NCBI GenBank assembly: GCA_015680685.1
Contig: MNCI01008852.1
Span: 587,114-651,113 of the forward strand
DNA: 64,000 nt
Reading direction: 5' to 3'
DNA from: Gnetum montanum
Taxonomy: Eukaryota; Streptophyta; Gnetopsida; Gnetales; Gnetaceae
A model generated the notes under the pieces. It ran no database searches, was not told where the DNA came from, and saw only the letters and a list, made by a program, of their open reading frames with translations. Position 1 is the stretch's first letter. The number at the start of each line of letters is the position of its first letter. Below, one piece after another: positions 45,708 through 56,558 of the stretch. The position numbers were made by a program, and so were the translations under genes.

Positions 45708-46809
45708 CTAAAAGTTCACTTTCAGTTTCACTACTTTCTTCACTTTTCTCATCATTAGATAATAATTGAATAGCATATACCTTGCCTGTAGAGTCTTATA
45801 CTTCTGGATCTTGTACTGGTTCCCAATATTCGATGTATTCTTCAAAGAAAACTTTAATCCTTTGATCACCTTTCTTTTTTGGACATTCATGAGCATAATG
45901 TCCATGGTTCTTACATGAAAAGTAGGTAACTTTCTTTCTGGAGAAAGGACCTTCCTGTTTCTTGATAAAAAATCGCTTCCAACTGGGCTTGAAAGATGGA
46001 CGTCATTTGCGTCTTGTGAAATGTGGCTATCAAGACTTTCGAAAATGTCTGGACAGTTTCCTTTTGGATCTTCGTTTAAGAGCTCGAGGAGGTTTTCCAA
46101 AGACATCTACACCATCTAAATTTGCATAGACTTCTGTAGATGGAAGTAATGTTTGCAACTGAACATGATAGTAGGCAAACTGCAATTCTTGTCGGACCAT
46201 GTGAACGATATCTGCAAAATAGGTTAACGACAGATCTATATTCTATTTTAAGGCCTTATATAACACCATTTGTTCCAAATTTGCTGGCAGACTTCCTAGA
46301 TATAAATAAGGTATCATCTGGTCTCGATGTAGGGCTAATCTATAAACTTCATTTGCATATTCAGCACTAAATTGCTCAAAATACTTCAAATCATGCAATT
46401 TCCTTTGGCTCAATAATAACTTATCTTTTAATCTCAAACTGGTAGATAAATCTATAGTAAATTCAGTGACCAATGCTAGAAATACACCTTACAGACCTGT
46501 GTTGATTATTTGTTCTTGTTGCTCTTGACTCGAACTTTTCCACTAATGCCAAATTTTACCAGACGCTCTGGTAAATCCACCAATAATAATTATTCGCTCA
46601 TCTAAATTCAACACATGCATTGCTGTTCTTAGCTGATCTATCCATAAACGGATTGCATGGAGGATTTCCTTTGGCGGTAAAAAATCAATATCTATTATTG
46701 GAATGGAGGCTGCTGGCCATTGCTGAAATGCAGAGAACATTGGAGGAGGATTTACTGGATGTCTTTGCCATGGTGGATTAGGACCACTTCTTCTTGCCAT
46801 CATTATATG
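45708..46809 (-). pseudogene. Caulimovirid coat-protein-like region with CCHC knuckle
   Basis: Open pieces 46543-46803 (IPIIDIDFLPPKEILHAIRLWI), 46243-46473 (FSAEYANEVYRLALHRDQMIPYL) and 45708-46106, in different frames. A frame at about 45885-45925 reads YFSCKNHGHYAHECPKKK, the CX2CX4HX4C knuckle with the first Cys as Tyr (one G-to-A change). Coat-protein knuckles bind the pregenomic RNA. The gene is dead through several stops. Confidence 0.62.
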
Positions 46810-47745
46810 TTGCTAACAACTTAATTCTTCATCATCCTTCTGAGACTTTGGAGATTTTGGAGTTTTTGGAGTTGACGGACCTTCTTCAGCAACTTTAGTC
46901 TTAGGCTTCTTTCCTTCTTTTGCTATTTGAAGGTGTTTGATCTTTTCTAGAAGGACTTGATCTCTTGGATCCTTAAATGTTGTCTTATCTTCGGCTGGTG
47001 GTGCGGATGCTTGCGGACGTTCGGAACTAGCTGGAATTAGTTGAACAATTTGTGGTAGAACCAATTGGTTTTCAAGAGTATAAACTTCTCGAAGCTTTTT
47101 TGCTATCACGCTTGCTTGCTATTGCTTTAAACTCCTCTGAGTCACTTTTTCTTCAACAATTGATTCATAGGCTTGTAGATGTTCCATCATTTCATTTGAC
47201 AACTGTGCACACTGTCCTTTGAGACGATCTACACCATCTTCAATATGATCCATAGTTTCATTAAGACAATTGATATGCTGAAAAGCCTACGACGTCCAAT
47301 GACACAAGTAGTTTAGCTGTCTAATTGCATCTTGTTGATCAGTAGCGCTAGAGACTGAATGTTCTAGCAAATAACTGCAATCTGTTCTTATTGTTGGACT
47401 TTCTGCTTGTGAGGTTGTGGTACTGTATGCACCTAACGGAGGCCACCTTCCACTGGATAATAGTCGTCTATTGCCAACTTGCCTGTAGGACGGTTGCATC
47501 ATCAGAATGCGATGTTGCAATTTGAAGATTGTTGATCTTGTGTTAAAATTCGGAGAACTTAAGCCTTGACTAGCACTAGTGTCTTTAACTAATTTTCTTG
47601 GAGGCAAAACCGCTGGAGTTGCTTCTAATGTAATGGTCACAGATCGACCAAATTGTTGTAATGGATACTGGCTCCATCGCCTTTTGGGCTTTTCTATCGT
47701 TTTGAACTCTTCATCTTGGAGAAGGCATTGAATCTTTGGAAAGCT
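46810..47745 (-). pseudogene. Caulimovirid linker: coiled-coil and Lys/Pro-rich region
   Basis: Open pieces at 47287-47640 and 46813-47109. The latter reads KHLQIAKEGKKPKTKVAEE and then TPKTPKSPKSQKDDEEL, a Lys/Pro-rich tail. The region between (47110-47286) has a charged helix-like reading. Such linkers separate the movement and coat parts in caulimovirid polyproteins. No domain is recognised with certainty. Confidence 0.5.
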
Positions 47746-48821
47746 TTAAACATATCTTGGCACATGAATTGACCTACCACATGTTAACAAATGCTGACTT
47801 CCCTTGGGGAACTGAACACCCCACTTCAACTTATGGTTCATCAGAATTGTATTTGATAACTGAAAAGTACCTCTTGCAGCTACTGTAGCATAAACAGCTC
47901 TTGCTAACAAATCAACATCATGACTTTCAATACACAACAACAAAGCACTAGTAATATAGTCATCATATAAGGCTAACTGGTAATTTCATTGTACTGTACA
48001 CAAAGCATCTGAGTCTAATTTTCCATGGAACTAATAAATCTTCACTATTTCCCAAGTTATCTTTGGATCTTTTCTAATACCATCATCGATCACATGACTA
48101 TCCAATAATATTACAACATATTCAGCTCCTATGTTGTAATTAAACTTTGGACTCACCATAATGTCTATCTGTCCTAGATGCACATATTGATGACCTTGAG
48201 TTTTCCATTTATTTACTTCTTGATTGGTAAATAATGGTAGAAAGACTGGTCTAATTCCTTGACCTTTGATATCAAGCAAAGCTTCCATTTGCTTAATAGA
48301 TGTTGACATTCTTGCCAAGAAAGTACTAGCAAAGTTATAAATAGCATCCTTCGAAATTTTCGGAAATTGGAGATCCTTGTGTGCACCACTCGACACAAAG
48401 GATTTTCTTTTTAGCAAAGCTTCAGAAAATGGCAAAATTGCTTGTTGATCACTAGACATTTCACTTACTTCTTTTCCTTTCTCTTTATGATCACCATCTA
48501 CACTTATACTACTTGATCTCAACATAAATATTCTAGGAGTTGCATCTCACCTAGCTTCATCATCTTCTATATCTTCATCATTATTTAGGAAAACAACATC
48601 ATCATTTTCATCAATGGAAGCTTGAACCAACAAATTAAAAATTTGCATTCTAAAATGTCTATCCTCTTCAGCTTGTACCTGTGCTTCCGTTGCGGCATCA
48701 TATACTACTGCGACATGCTCATCATATACTCTCTTTTTGCCTTGTGGCACTTCATGAAGTAACTGACAGTCTTCTTCCTCAAATGGACTTGGTCCCTCAT
48801 ATTTATAGAGATCACCTATTG
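47746..48821 (-). pseudogene. Caulimovirid movement-protein-like region
   Basis: The first open piece (48547-48849) is acidic; its first ~9 codons (48822-48849) lie in copy B and are not viral. A stop follows. The second piece (48031-48525) has HQYVHLGQIDIMVSPKF and AEYVVILLDSHVIDDG, resembling the core strands and the conserved Asp of 30K-superfamily movement proteins. The third piece (47746-47943) continues with LLARAVYATVAARGTFQLSN. Movement proteins widen plasmodesmata for cell-to-cell spread. Stops at 48031 and 47746 break the frame. Confidence 0.6.
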
Positions 48822-49479
48822 GGGTGTCACAGTGGAAACAACCATGCATAACGAGTGTTTTGATTTGCTATTTAAATGTGAATGAAGGTTCAAGTTTGAA
48901 ATTTTGGCATTGGGGTTGGTAAAATCATCACCAACCATGTGTTGAGCGAGGGAGGGAGGGAGGGAGGCAGGTAGTAAGAGCATCATGAAGAGGATGGATG
49001 GCAATGGTAATGGCAGAGGTAGAGGCAGAGACAAAGGCTAGTTTTAGAACATCACGTCAGCGGTAGGCAGTGGCAAAGGAGCAATGAAGTGAAAGACCGA
49101 AGAGGATGGTTGATGCTTTCAAGTGTGGCCATGTGGCTGCCATGGCGGGTGGCCCCGCGCTAGGCAACATAAGTGTGCACTTTCCAAGTATGTTGTAATT
49201 GTACAATTCAGCGCTGGTGTTGGTGCTGGTAAGGAATTAAATAAAATTAGGGGGCCATCATCCTTCTCTGCAACGGTCACCAGTGGCAGTAGATGTAGCA
49301 GCCACAACAACATCGATGTTTACCAGGGTTGGGTTGGGAGGAGGAGTAGGATGAGGAGAAGGATTGTAATACATATACCAAAAAAATATAATGATAAAGT
49401 ATGTAAGGTCCCCTCACATTACGTTGATTCGAAAACAATGTTGTTGGCATTGGTGTTGGAAGGGCTAGAGGGGGGGAGT

Positions 49480-49510
<31 letters not shown>

Positions 49511-50077
49511 GGGAAGGATGATGTCATGTCATGTCAATATGTCAAGGAATAAGTGAGTAGTAAGAAGAGAAGAATAGAAGTAGTATTTTAGCTTGTGTTT
49601 TGTTTTTGTTTGATTTAAGGGATGCAATTGCAGTTGTTGGCTTGCGTTTGTGTTGAATGCGGATGTTTCACACTTGTTTGGTTGCTACCCGCTTAGCGTT
49701 GCATGGGTAATTCTCCAAGAGCAAGATGCGTGAAAACTTGAGGTGGTCTTCTCGCATTCTTTACCTACTGGTCACACTAGATAATAGTGTCTAAAGTTCT
49801 TGAGGACAATTATTACATAAAAATTATTTTCCCCATTTTTTGAAGTTGTTTTTTGATGCAGAATGTAATGCAACGATCAAGATATTTGAAGGAAGGTTAT
49901 GGGTTTAATACTTGTATTTACTTTAAAGTATAAAAAAAATGGTACTTTGTATGCAAGGCTTGTGTTGGTATAAATTTTTTGGTCCAAAAAAGAATATATC
50001 AATTTGAAATAAAGAAGAAATAGTAACAAAAGCTAAAAAATTTTTATTCTTGAGATTCATTGTTTAGCTTTCACTCA
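48822..50077 (+). repeat. Segmental duplication, copy B (CpG-decayed)
   Basis: The second copy of 39994-41232. Many CpGs of copy A are TpG or CpA here, as expected of methylated DNA. A run of 30 G lies at 49480-49509. Its left end joins the caulimovirid fragment; its right end breaks within the LINE tail at the shared CACTCA (50072-50077) and passes into a truncated Ty3 LTR. No gene. Confidence 0.92.
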
Positions 50078-50756
50078 GGGTTAATCAATCGTTGTCTTCC
50101 CAAACTTACTTGCATTGTCACGGTTGTATGGTTAAGTAAGCTTGAGGTATATGATTTTTATAGCTTTTGTATTTTTTATGTCTTCTGCTAATAAAGGAGA
50201 GGGAGAGAGAACTAAGTGGCTAACTTACATTAACTATTCATTAGCTAGTTTCTAAATGTTCCTAACACCAGTATCCATTCGCACTTGTCATAAACATCCT
50301 GAACTAGTACAACATTGCTGGGATTACCAAACGCTAATCATTACTAGGTTACCAAGTGCTACATGCATGCTCGAAGCGGTCATACTGAGTGTATTTAACT
50401 AAGAGTGTTGAAGGTTGAGAAAAATATTAATTAACTAGGAAAGTGTTAAACAATCATTAATTACTAATTAGCTTAATTTGTATGCTGCAAGGTTTATCAT
50501 AAAGTTCATCTTTATTACCGTACAAAAAATTGTGCTTAGGTACAAATTACTCGAATAAAGATCCATTCACTCTATGACTCCTACTACGGGCACACAGAAA
50601 TAGTTCTAACTGTGGAATGACAAAACTGCAAGAGTTTGGCTAAGGGTGTAAGTATAACTACCTTGGAACCAAGGGTGCTACCTCTTATTTATAGAAGATG
50701 AGGCAGGACACGATATCGTGTATGTGATATCGCGTATACTATATTGCGATTCATCA
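50072..50756 (-). repeat. 3' LTR, truncated at its end
   Basis: Matches 59104-59793. On the minus strand it begins TGATGAATCGC at 50756. The last ~104 bp (equivalent to 59000-59103) are missing at the CACTCA junction. The GATATCGC palindromes near 50710-50745 are decayed compared with the 5' LTR. Confidence 0.9.
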
Positions 50757-50766
50757 TACCCCCATG
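50757..50766 (-). other. Polypurine tract
   Basis: The minus strand reads CATGGGGGTA immediately before the LTR, as in the other elements. Confidence 0.85.
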
Positions 50767-52690
50767 ACTAAATGAAAACTCGACCTCGAGTTCCTTACAA
50801 AATATTGGGAAGGTATGGGATTATTAACTTAAATGACAACTAATGGTGAATGGGATGACATGTGAACGGATCAACATTACAATACATGACAACATAGCGT
50901 TCATGACTACAAGAGTGAACACTATACACAATTGGCATCCAGCCTTATTTGGCAGCTGAGAGAGAAGAGAGAAAGAGAGAGAAAAGGAGAAGATGTGTTG
51001 CTGCTGATGCCAAGATTACACCTTTCATTGTGCATCCATAACCATGCCATCAATCTTTTTCCTTGCACAACCATTCCAACATCAATCCATCCTGAGTGTT
51101 TTCTCCAGGTCCAGTCCATTGCTATATGATTTTCATCTACACACACAACACAATCACATATGAGCAAGGATAAGTAAATCACAATATAGTTGATACCTTG
51201 CCTTAGTGTAAGATCCATTGGCTGAGTTGTGATATGGCCAATACGAATTCTAGAGATATAATACTGGTGACTACCCAAGGTGTAGGGGTTAGGAAAAATT
51301 TTAAAAATTGGACCAGGTCCCCCATGACTAAGAGTGATCCTTTGGTAGTGATAGAATGGAAAAAGATAAGGAATAAGAAAGATGGAGAAAAAGAAAGAAC
51401 GACAACACTAATAAAATGGATGTCAAAGGTGGGAATGAAACAAAAAAAATGTTGATTGTGGAAATGTTAAAGGGAAAGAAGTTAACTGATGCACCAAATA
51501 GGAATGCCAGTGGGTCCTTCCCAAAGTAGGCTCATGCCCTTTATGCCTTGACAAACCCACATTCAAAGAGTTCGTAGGCTCTAGAAATGTCGTTTAGAAG
51601 CAAGAGTTAAAGACTTAACCATAAGAATGCATTAACCAAAATATAGACTACTAATACAACTAGCAATGAAGTGGGAAATGGAGAAAGAATGATGGGGAGA
51701 AGAGAATGGAATGGAGTGCCAAGAACAAGGTGGTGTACAGTGCTTTGTGTATTTATGGTTAATGTGACTGAGTAGATCTCATTCCAAATCCAACCTCAAA
51801 CAATCCACATCTAGTGACTTCGCATTAATACACTTGGCTAATCCATCCACTTGAAGTAACAAGAATGCTTCCACCAAAGAGTCAACATCATTATGAGGAA
51901 AACGAGAAAGGGAGAAGTAGATAGCCAGAAAGGCCCTTAGTTAAAGGGAACATGTTTGTTTAATTCCATAACCAATGCTTGTAGCCTAGATGCTTATTTT
52001 GTCTAAGGGGTGTGCTTTGAATTCTCATTGCCTATTTTTTTTTGCTTTTGCGTGAGAACCACACCATGCAAAGACTTATTTTTATTAGTTCAACTTCTTG
52101 ATAATGGAGGAACGTTGTAATGGTAAGGAAAACTCAAGAAGAAAACATCTAAGAACCCAAGAGAATCTCCAGCACAAATGTATTGAATCCCTTTGAAGTC
52201 ACACCCTTTTCAGTCCTTGAGTCCTTCTTTAGTTTGAGAAATGCCCAGTCATCAATTCATTAATAATTTTATTATTAAAGAAGGGGACTATATAGTTCCA
52301 AGCCAAGAGAGACCATAGAAATTTATGGATGCATGGATGACGTGAACCCATTGCCTGTTATATCAAAATAACCATACCTTAGTATCAACATTATAACTCA
52401 AAGGTAAAAACTAAACATTAGCAATCAGTGGAATACAGTTCATACCACCATCAAGAGCACTTATTAGGTGACAAATTTAACAAAACAAAAAAAACAAAAA
52501 TAACAAAAAAAAAAAAATTACACAAAGAAATGAGAAAGTATAAACGATGGTGCAAAAAAAGAAGAAGAAAAATTAAAGAAATTTGTAAAACAAAAATATG
52601 TAAAACAAAAACTTAAAAAAGGAACTGAGGGGCTTGAATGATTAGCAGAGGTGGCCATCTCCCCCATGACTGAGTTGGAAGGAGGAGATC
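50767..52690 (-). other. 3' region of Ty3 element without visible extra ORF
   Basis: About 1.9 kb between the pol end and the polypurine tract. No frame resembles the extra ORF of the element at 20710-30227. An A-rich run lies at 52480-52620 (T-rich on the coding strand). The segment 50940-51100 matches 1830-1985. Confidence 0.6.
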
Positions 52691-52707
52691 CGAAATAGTG
52701 AGTAGGG

Positions 52708-53830
52708 TCATCCCTTCTCAGAGGTATTATGTGCACTGATCATTCTAAATTCATGGAAGGGTTTGGTCTGTTGCACATTGACTAAAAATCTCTTATCAGG
52801 GCTCTCAGGTTTATATATGGTTATGGCCCCTGAAGGAAAGGTTGCATGAATAATGTAAGGTCCTTCCCACAGTGTTTGAAATTTTGTGCGTTGTGGCACA
52901 TGTGTGGGGTTCTAGTAGAGAACCTTATCTCCTGGTTGATACTTAACCTTTCAAATCTTCAAGTCATGACATTGCTTGTTATATGCCTTGTGTAACTCAT
53001 TTGATGACAAGACAGCTAATTGGTTTTCGTCTAGCACGTTTAAAGTTGCCAACCATTTTTTTGGTGCTAGATCAAGATCGAGGTGGAGGTCACAAGTCGT
53101 TGATAATGTACGAAGTTCGGTTTGAATCGGAAGAGTTGGGAGCTTTCCGTACACTAACTCATAGGGAGAGTAGCCTATAGGGAGTTTTCAAGTGGAGCGG
53201 TATGCCCAAAGCGCATCATTACGTTTAGTGCTCCAATCTTGCCTATATTTGCTAATTGTCCTACTCAATGTTTTAGTGATCTCCCTGTTGGTGACCTCAG
53301 CTTGTCCATTAGCTTGGGGATGATAAGTTGAAGTCAATTTATGTTCAACCCCTAAGCGTTGCATTAACTTTCGAAAAGTTGCACCTGTGAAGTGTGTTCC
53401 ATTATCCGAAATAAGTGCATGTGGCACACCAAACCTATTTACGATTTGTTGTTGCACAAATCGTGTAGTTGTAGATGATGTGCAGTATTTAACTATAGCT
53501 GCTTTAGCCCATTTTGTTAAATAGTCTACGACAACTACAATGTAAGCTTTTCCATTGGACATTGGTGTAATGGACCCCATAAAGTCTATTCCCCAAATGT
53601 TGAAGGGTTCTAATTGTTGAATCCATTATTGCGGACCCTCCATTTTAGCAGTCATTCCCCCATCATGTTGAAAGCGCTCACAAGATCAGACAAATTGATG
53701 GGCATCCCGAAATAATGTTGGCCAGTAATATCCTGCAAGCAAGATCTTAATAGTCATTCATCTCCCCACATAGTGACCCACACAAGGGCCCTCATGAGCG
53801 TCTTGGAGAACTCTCAATTGGTCTACCTCG
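52708..53830 (-). pseudogene. Ty3 integrase
   Basis: Core in 53188-53580: GKAYIVVVVDYLTKWAKA (first Asp), HALISDNGTHFTGATF (second Asp) and YHPQANGQAEVTNREITK (Glu), so the D,D,E triad is intact in this piece. A stop replaces the residue after AYRST. The remaining core and C-terminal pieces lie at 52951-53154 and 52708-52899 (FQTLWEGPYII, end RFLVNVQQTKPFHEF). The zinc-binding part (53640-53830) is broken by stops. Confidence 0.9.
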
Positions 53831-53919
53831 GGCATGCACCATTGAACCAAGCCATTAGAACACACTTTGTAAAGTTTTCCATTGATCTCCATGAAGTACT
53901 TGGTTCTGTGAAGAAACTA

Positions 53920-54520
53920 TTATTTCTTCCTAAAGTCCGGCTCCTGTGGTGTTTGTTGAGTAAGGAGATAGGGGAGAATGCTACTATACCAGTGCATCTT
54001 CGTGGGTAGTTGGTTATTCACTACATCGACAAAGAGGGCTTCATCAGGAAAATGATCAGACATTACATATTCATCCTCTTTGCTGTCCCAGCGTAATTGA
54101 GATAAATGATCTGCAACTACATTCTCGGTGCCTTTCCGATCGATCATCATTAGATCGAAATCCTATAGAATTACTAGCCATCATATAATACGAGGGCTAA
54201 CCGTTGGCTTGTTCATGAGGAACCGGATTGCACTATGATCCATGTGGATGAACACTTTGTAACCTAACACATAGTGCCTAAACTTATCCAATGCAAATAC
54301 TACAGGCATTAATTCTTTCTTTGTAGTTGTGTAGTTAAGTTATGTACCAGCGATACTTCTACTTGCACAGTGGATGTAGTAAGGGCATTTTTGGTCATCT
54401 AACTGTGTAAGTACGGCTCCTAAGGTGTAACTGGACGCATTAGTCATGATGTGGAATGGTTTAGACCAATCAGGAGCTTGTAGAATGGGAGTTTCTACTA
54501 GCCTTTATTTCAGGGTTTGG
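53920..54520 (-). pseudogene. Ty3 RNase H
   Basis: Readings: ASSYTLGAVLTQLDDQKCPYY, YTTTKKELMPVVFALDKFRH, VFIHMDHSAIRFLMNKP (with stops between), then KGTENVVADHLSQLRW in the open piece 53920-54150. This is the usual order of gypsy RNase H and its tether to integrase. Stop codons at several places. Confidence 0.85.
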
Positions 54521-54549
54521 AATGCTCGTTCACATTCCCTGGTCCACTC

Positions 54550-55590
54550 AAAAGGTACATCCTTCTTTGTTAGCTCTACCAAAGGTTTGGCAATCTTGGA
54601 GAATTTCTCAATGAATCTCCTATAGTAGCCAGTGTGTCCAAGGAATGACCAAATGTCTTTGACAGTTTTTAGTTAACGGGTGATTCCTTGGATAATCCTA
54701 ATTTTATCTAGGTCTACCTCTATTCCTGCATGTGAAACCTTATGCCCAAGTACTATGCCTTCTTGGACCATTAAATGGCTTTTTTTCCAATTGAGCCTTA
54801 GATTGGTTTCTACGCATCTTTTCAGCACTTGCTTTAATCGGTCCAAGGCTTGATCAAAACTTGGTCCATAGGTGGAGAAGTCGTCCATAAAGAATTCCAC
54901 TCCGTTCCCTATTTGCTGTTGGAATATGCTTAGAACTAGGTGTTGAAACATGGCAGGATCATTACACAAGCCAAATGAAATTTGTTTATATGCAAACGTT
55001 CCCCAAGGACTAGTGAATGTTGACCTTCTAGGGCTATCTGTATTTGGTTGTATTCGCTATAACCACCTAGAAAACTGTAATAGTGATGCCTTGCTATGGT
55101 GTCTAAGACTTGGTCAACGAATGGCAATGGGAAGTGATCCTTAAATGTTGCCATGTTCAACAGCGTAAAATCTATGCACACCCTCCATTTGCCTTCCTTT
55201 TTAGGCACGATTACCAGAGGGCTAACCCATTCACTATCAGCAATGGGATATATGAACCCAGCATTAAGAAGCTATTCTATTTCTTCTTTTACTACTTGCT
55301 TCAATTTTGGGTTCAATCACCTCTGCGGTTGTTTTCGAGGTTTGATGGAGGGGGTAGTGTAAATCCTATACTGGCATATCCTAGGATCAATTCCAGTTAA
55401 TTCGAGATATGACCAGGCAAAGGCTTTTGACCACTTGTTTATTTCTTTCAGCATTCTTCCTTTTTGTTTGGAAGTAAGTCTTGCGTTGATGATTACTGGT
55501 TTTCCATTTTCAAGAATCATATATTCCAAACCGATGGATAATGGTTTCAATTCTAGGGGCTCTTGTTTGAATTTTTCAGGAATTTCCAAC
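54550..55590 (-). pseudogene. Ty3 reverse transcriptase
   Basis: Three pieces. 55317-55589: N-terminal segment with EINKWSKAFAWSYLELTGIDP. 54936-55208: fingers and palm, KEGKWRVCIDFTLLN and HFPLPFVDQVLDTIA. 54673-54969: GVEFFMDDFSTYG, with the catalytic Asp pair, then LNWKKSHLMVQEGIVLGHKVS. A frameshift at about 54950 separates the last two. A stop also breaks the region at about 55316. It would make the cDNA. Confidence 0.9.
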
Positions 55591-55739
55591 TTCCCCCAAT
55601 TAAGGCTTGGAAGTTGCTAGTGGACTTGCTCTAGTGCATCTATGCTTTCGATGTAAGTGCAAGTTATTTCCTCAGTTAGTTTCATGCACATTAGTGAGTT
55701 GCTCTTTTAATTAGCTATTAGCCACTAGGTGTCTTCTTG

Positions 55740-56558
55740 TCATGTGGTTGTTGCATACAGGCACTTTTGCATGTTAATGTTTTGTGCACACCGATTGCAT
55801 GTAGGCAATGCTAAACTTTGCACAACCCATGATCTCTGCACGCAATTGCACCCTGTATCACTGTATGCGATGCATGGAACCTTCTTATTCTCAATCTTTC
55901 CAAAAGCGTTCTCCTTAGATATTTTCAGGGAAAGATCGTGGATCCCTAGGCATGCATCTATAGTACTTATCCATGCCCTTCCCATTATTATTGGGAAGTC
56001 CCCTTTACTGTTATTCACTTGTATCACTAGGAAATCAGCTAGGTACGACCACCCATACATAGTGGTGATGATGTCCTCCACCAGTCCCAAGGGAACAGTG
56101 ATGGACTGGTCAGCCAGCTCTAGGCAAATATTGCTCTTCTTTAATGGAGGCAGGTTCAAGGCTTTGTACATTTCTTGCGATATTAAGTTGACTATAGAAC
56201 CTGAATCTAGAAGAGCTTTGCATGGCTCATTCCCAGTGATTTGGAGATAGATTAGAGGGCTTCCAGGATTAGAGAATTTCCTAGGAAGGTGGCCAACCTT
56301 GATCCAGTCAGTAACAACATGTGTTAACATAATCTTATGCATTGAGCTCGGTGTTTGGCTCAAAGGGAGCTTTGAAGCTTTATTTGATGGGAAGGCATTT
56401 AGAGGTTCAACCGCTTGTGGTTGTAAGGGCTTGGTTGGATTGTTGGTTCTGAAGAAAGGTCTTTTCTTCATACGATTGTCAAAACCAATAGTGGGTTGAG
56501 GATTTATAGCCCTTGTGGCATTGCATTGCTGCGGTTGAGTAGGAAGTTCCCCTTGCAT
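55740..56558 (-). pseudogene. Ty3 protease, long open frame
   Basis: 272 codons without a stop, the longest open frame of this element. Region order: Pro/Ser-rich gag end, then MLTHVVTDWIKVGHLPRKF, CKALLDSGSIVNLISQEM with an intact catalytic DSG, DQSITVPLGLVEDIITTM and FPIIMGRAWISTIDACLG. The end continues into the Cys-containing linker. It aligns along its length with 384-1140. The element likely made it as part of Gag-Pol. Confidence 0.88.

Larger units (their letters stand above)
45301..48821 (-). mobile_element. Endogenous caulimovirid fragment (movement and coat region)
   Basis: Minus-strand pieces in a shared order, separated by stops and frameshifts: N-terminal segment, 30K-type movement-protein-like region, coiled-coil-rich middle, coat-protein-like region and a CCHC knuckle followed by an acidic tail. 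This order in what looks like one polyprotein fits single-ORF caulimovirids such as Petuvirus relatives, as I recall them. Protease, RT, RNase H and the intergenic promoter are absent. It is truncated at both ends: by a Ty3 element at about 45300 and by host-derived copy B at 48822. It is an old inactive fragment. Confidence 0.65.

Noticed and set aside
49480-49509. Run of 30 G as a functional G-quadruplex site
   Set aside because: Copy A has only a short G run in the same place, so expansion or sequencing error is likelier.
39994-50077. A/B copies as the two LTRs of one large element
   Set aside because: They are in direct orientation about 8.8 kb apart but lack TG..CA ends, primer site and polypurine tract. 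A is single-copy-like gene-flanking DNA with a LINE tail, and between them lie unrelated elements in both orientations.
55729-56250. Plus-strand frame of 173 codons
   Set aside because: Antisense shadow of the retropepsin frame at 55740-56558, which carries the LLDSGS motif.
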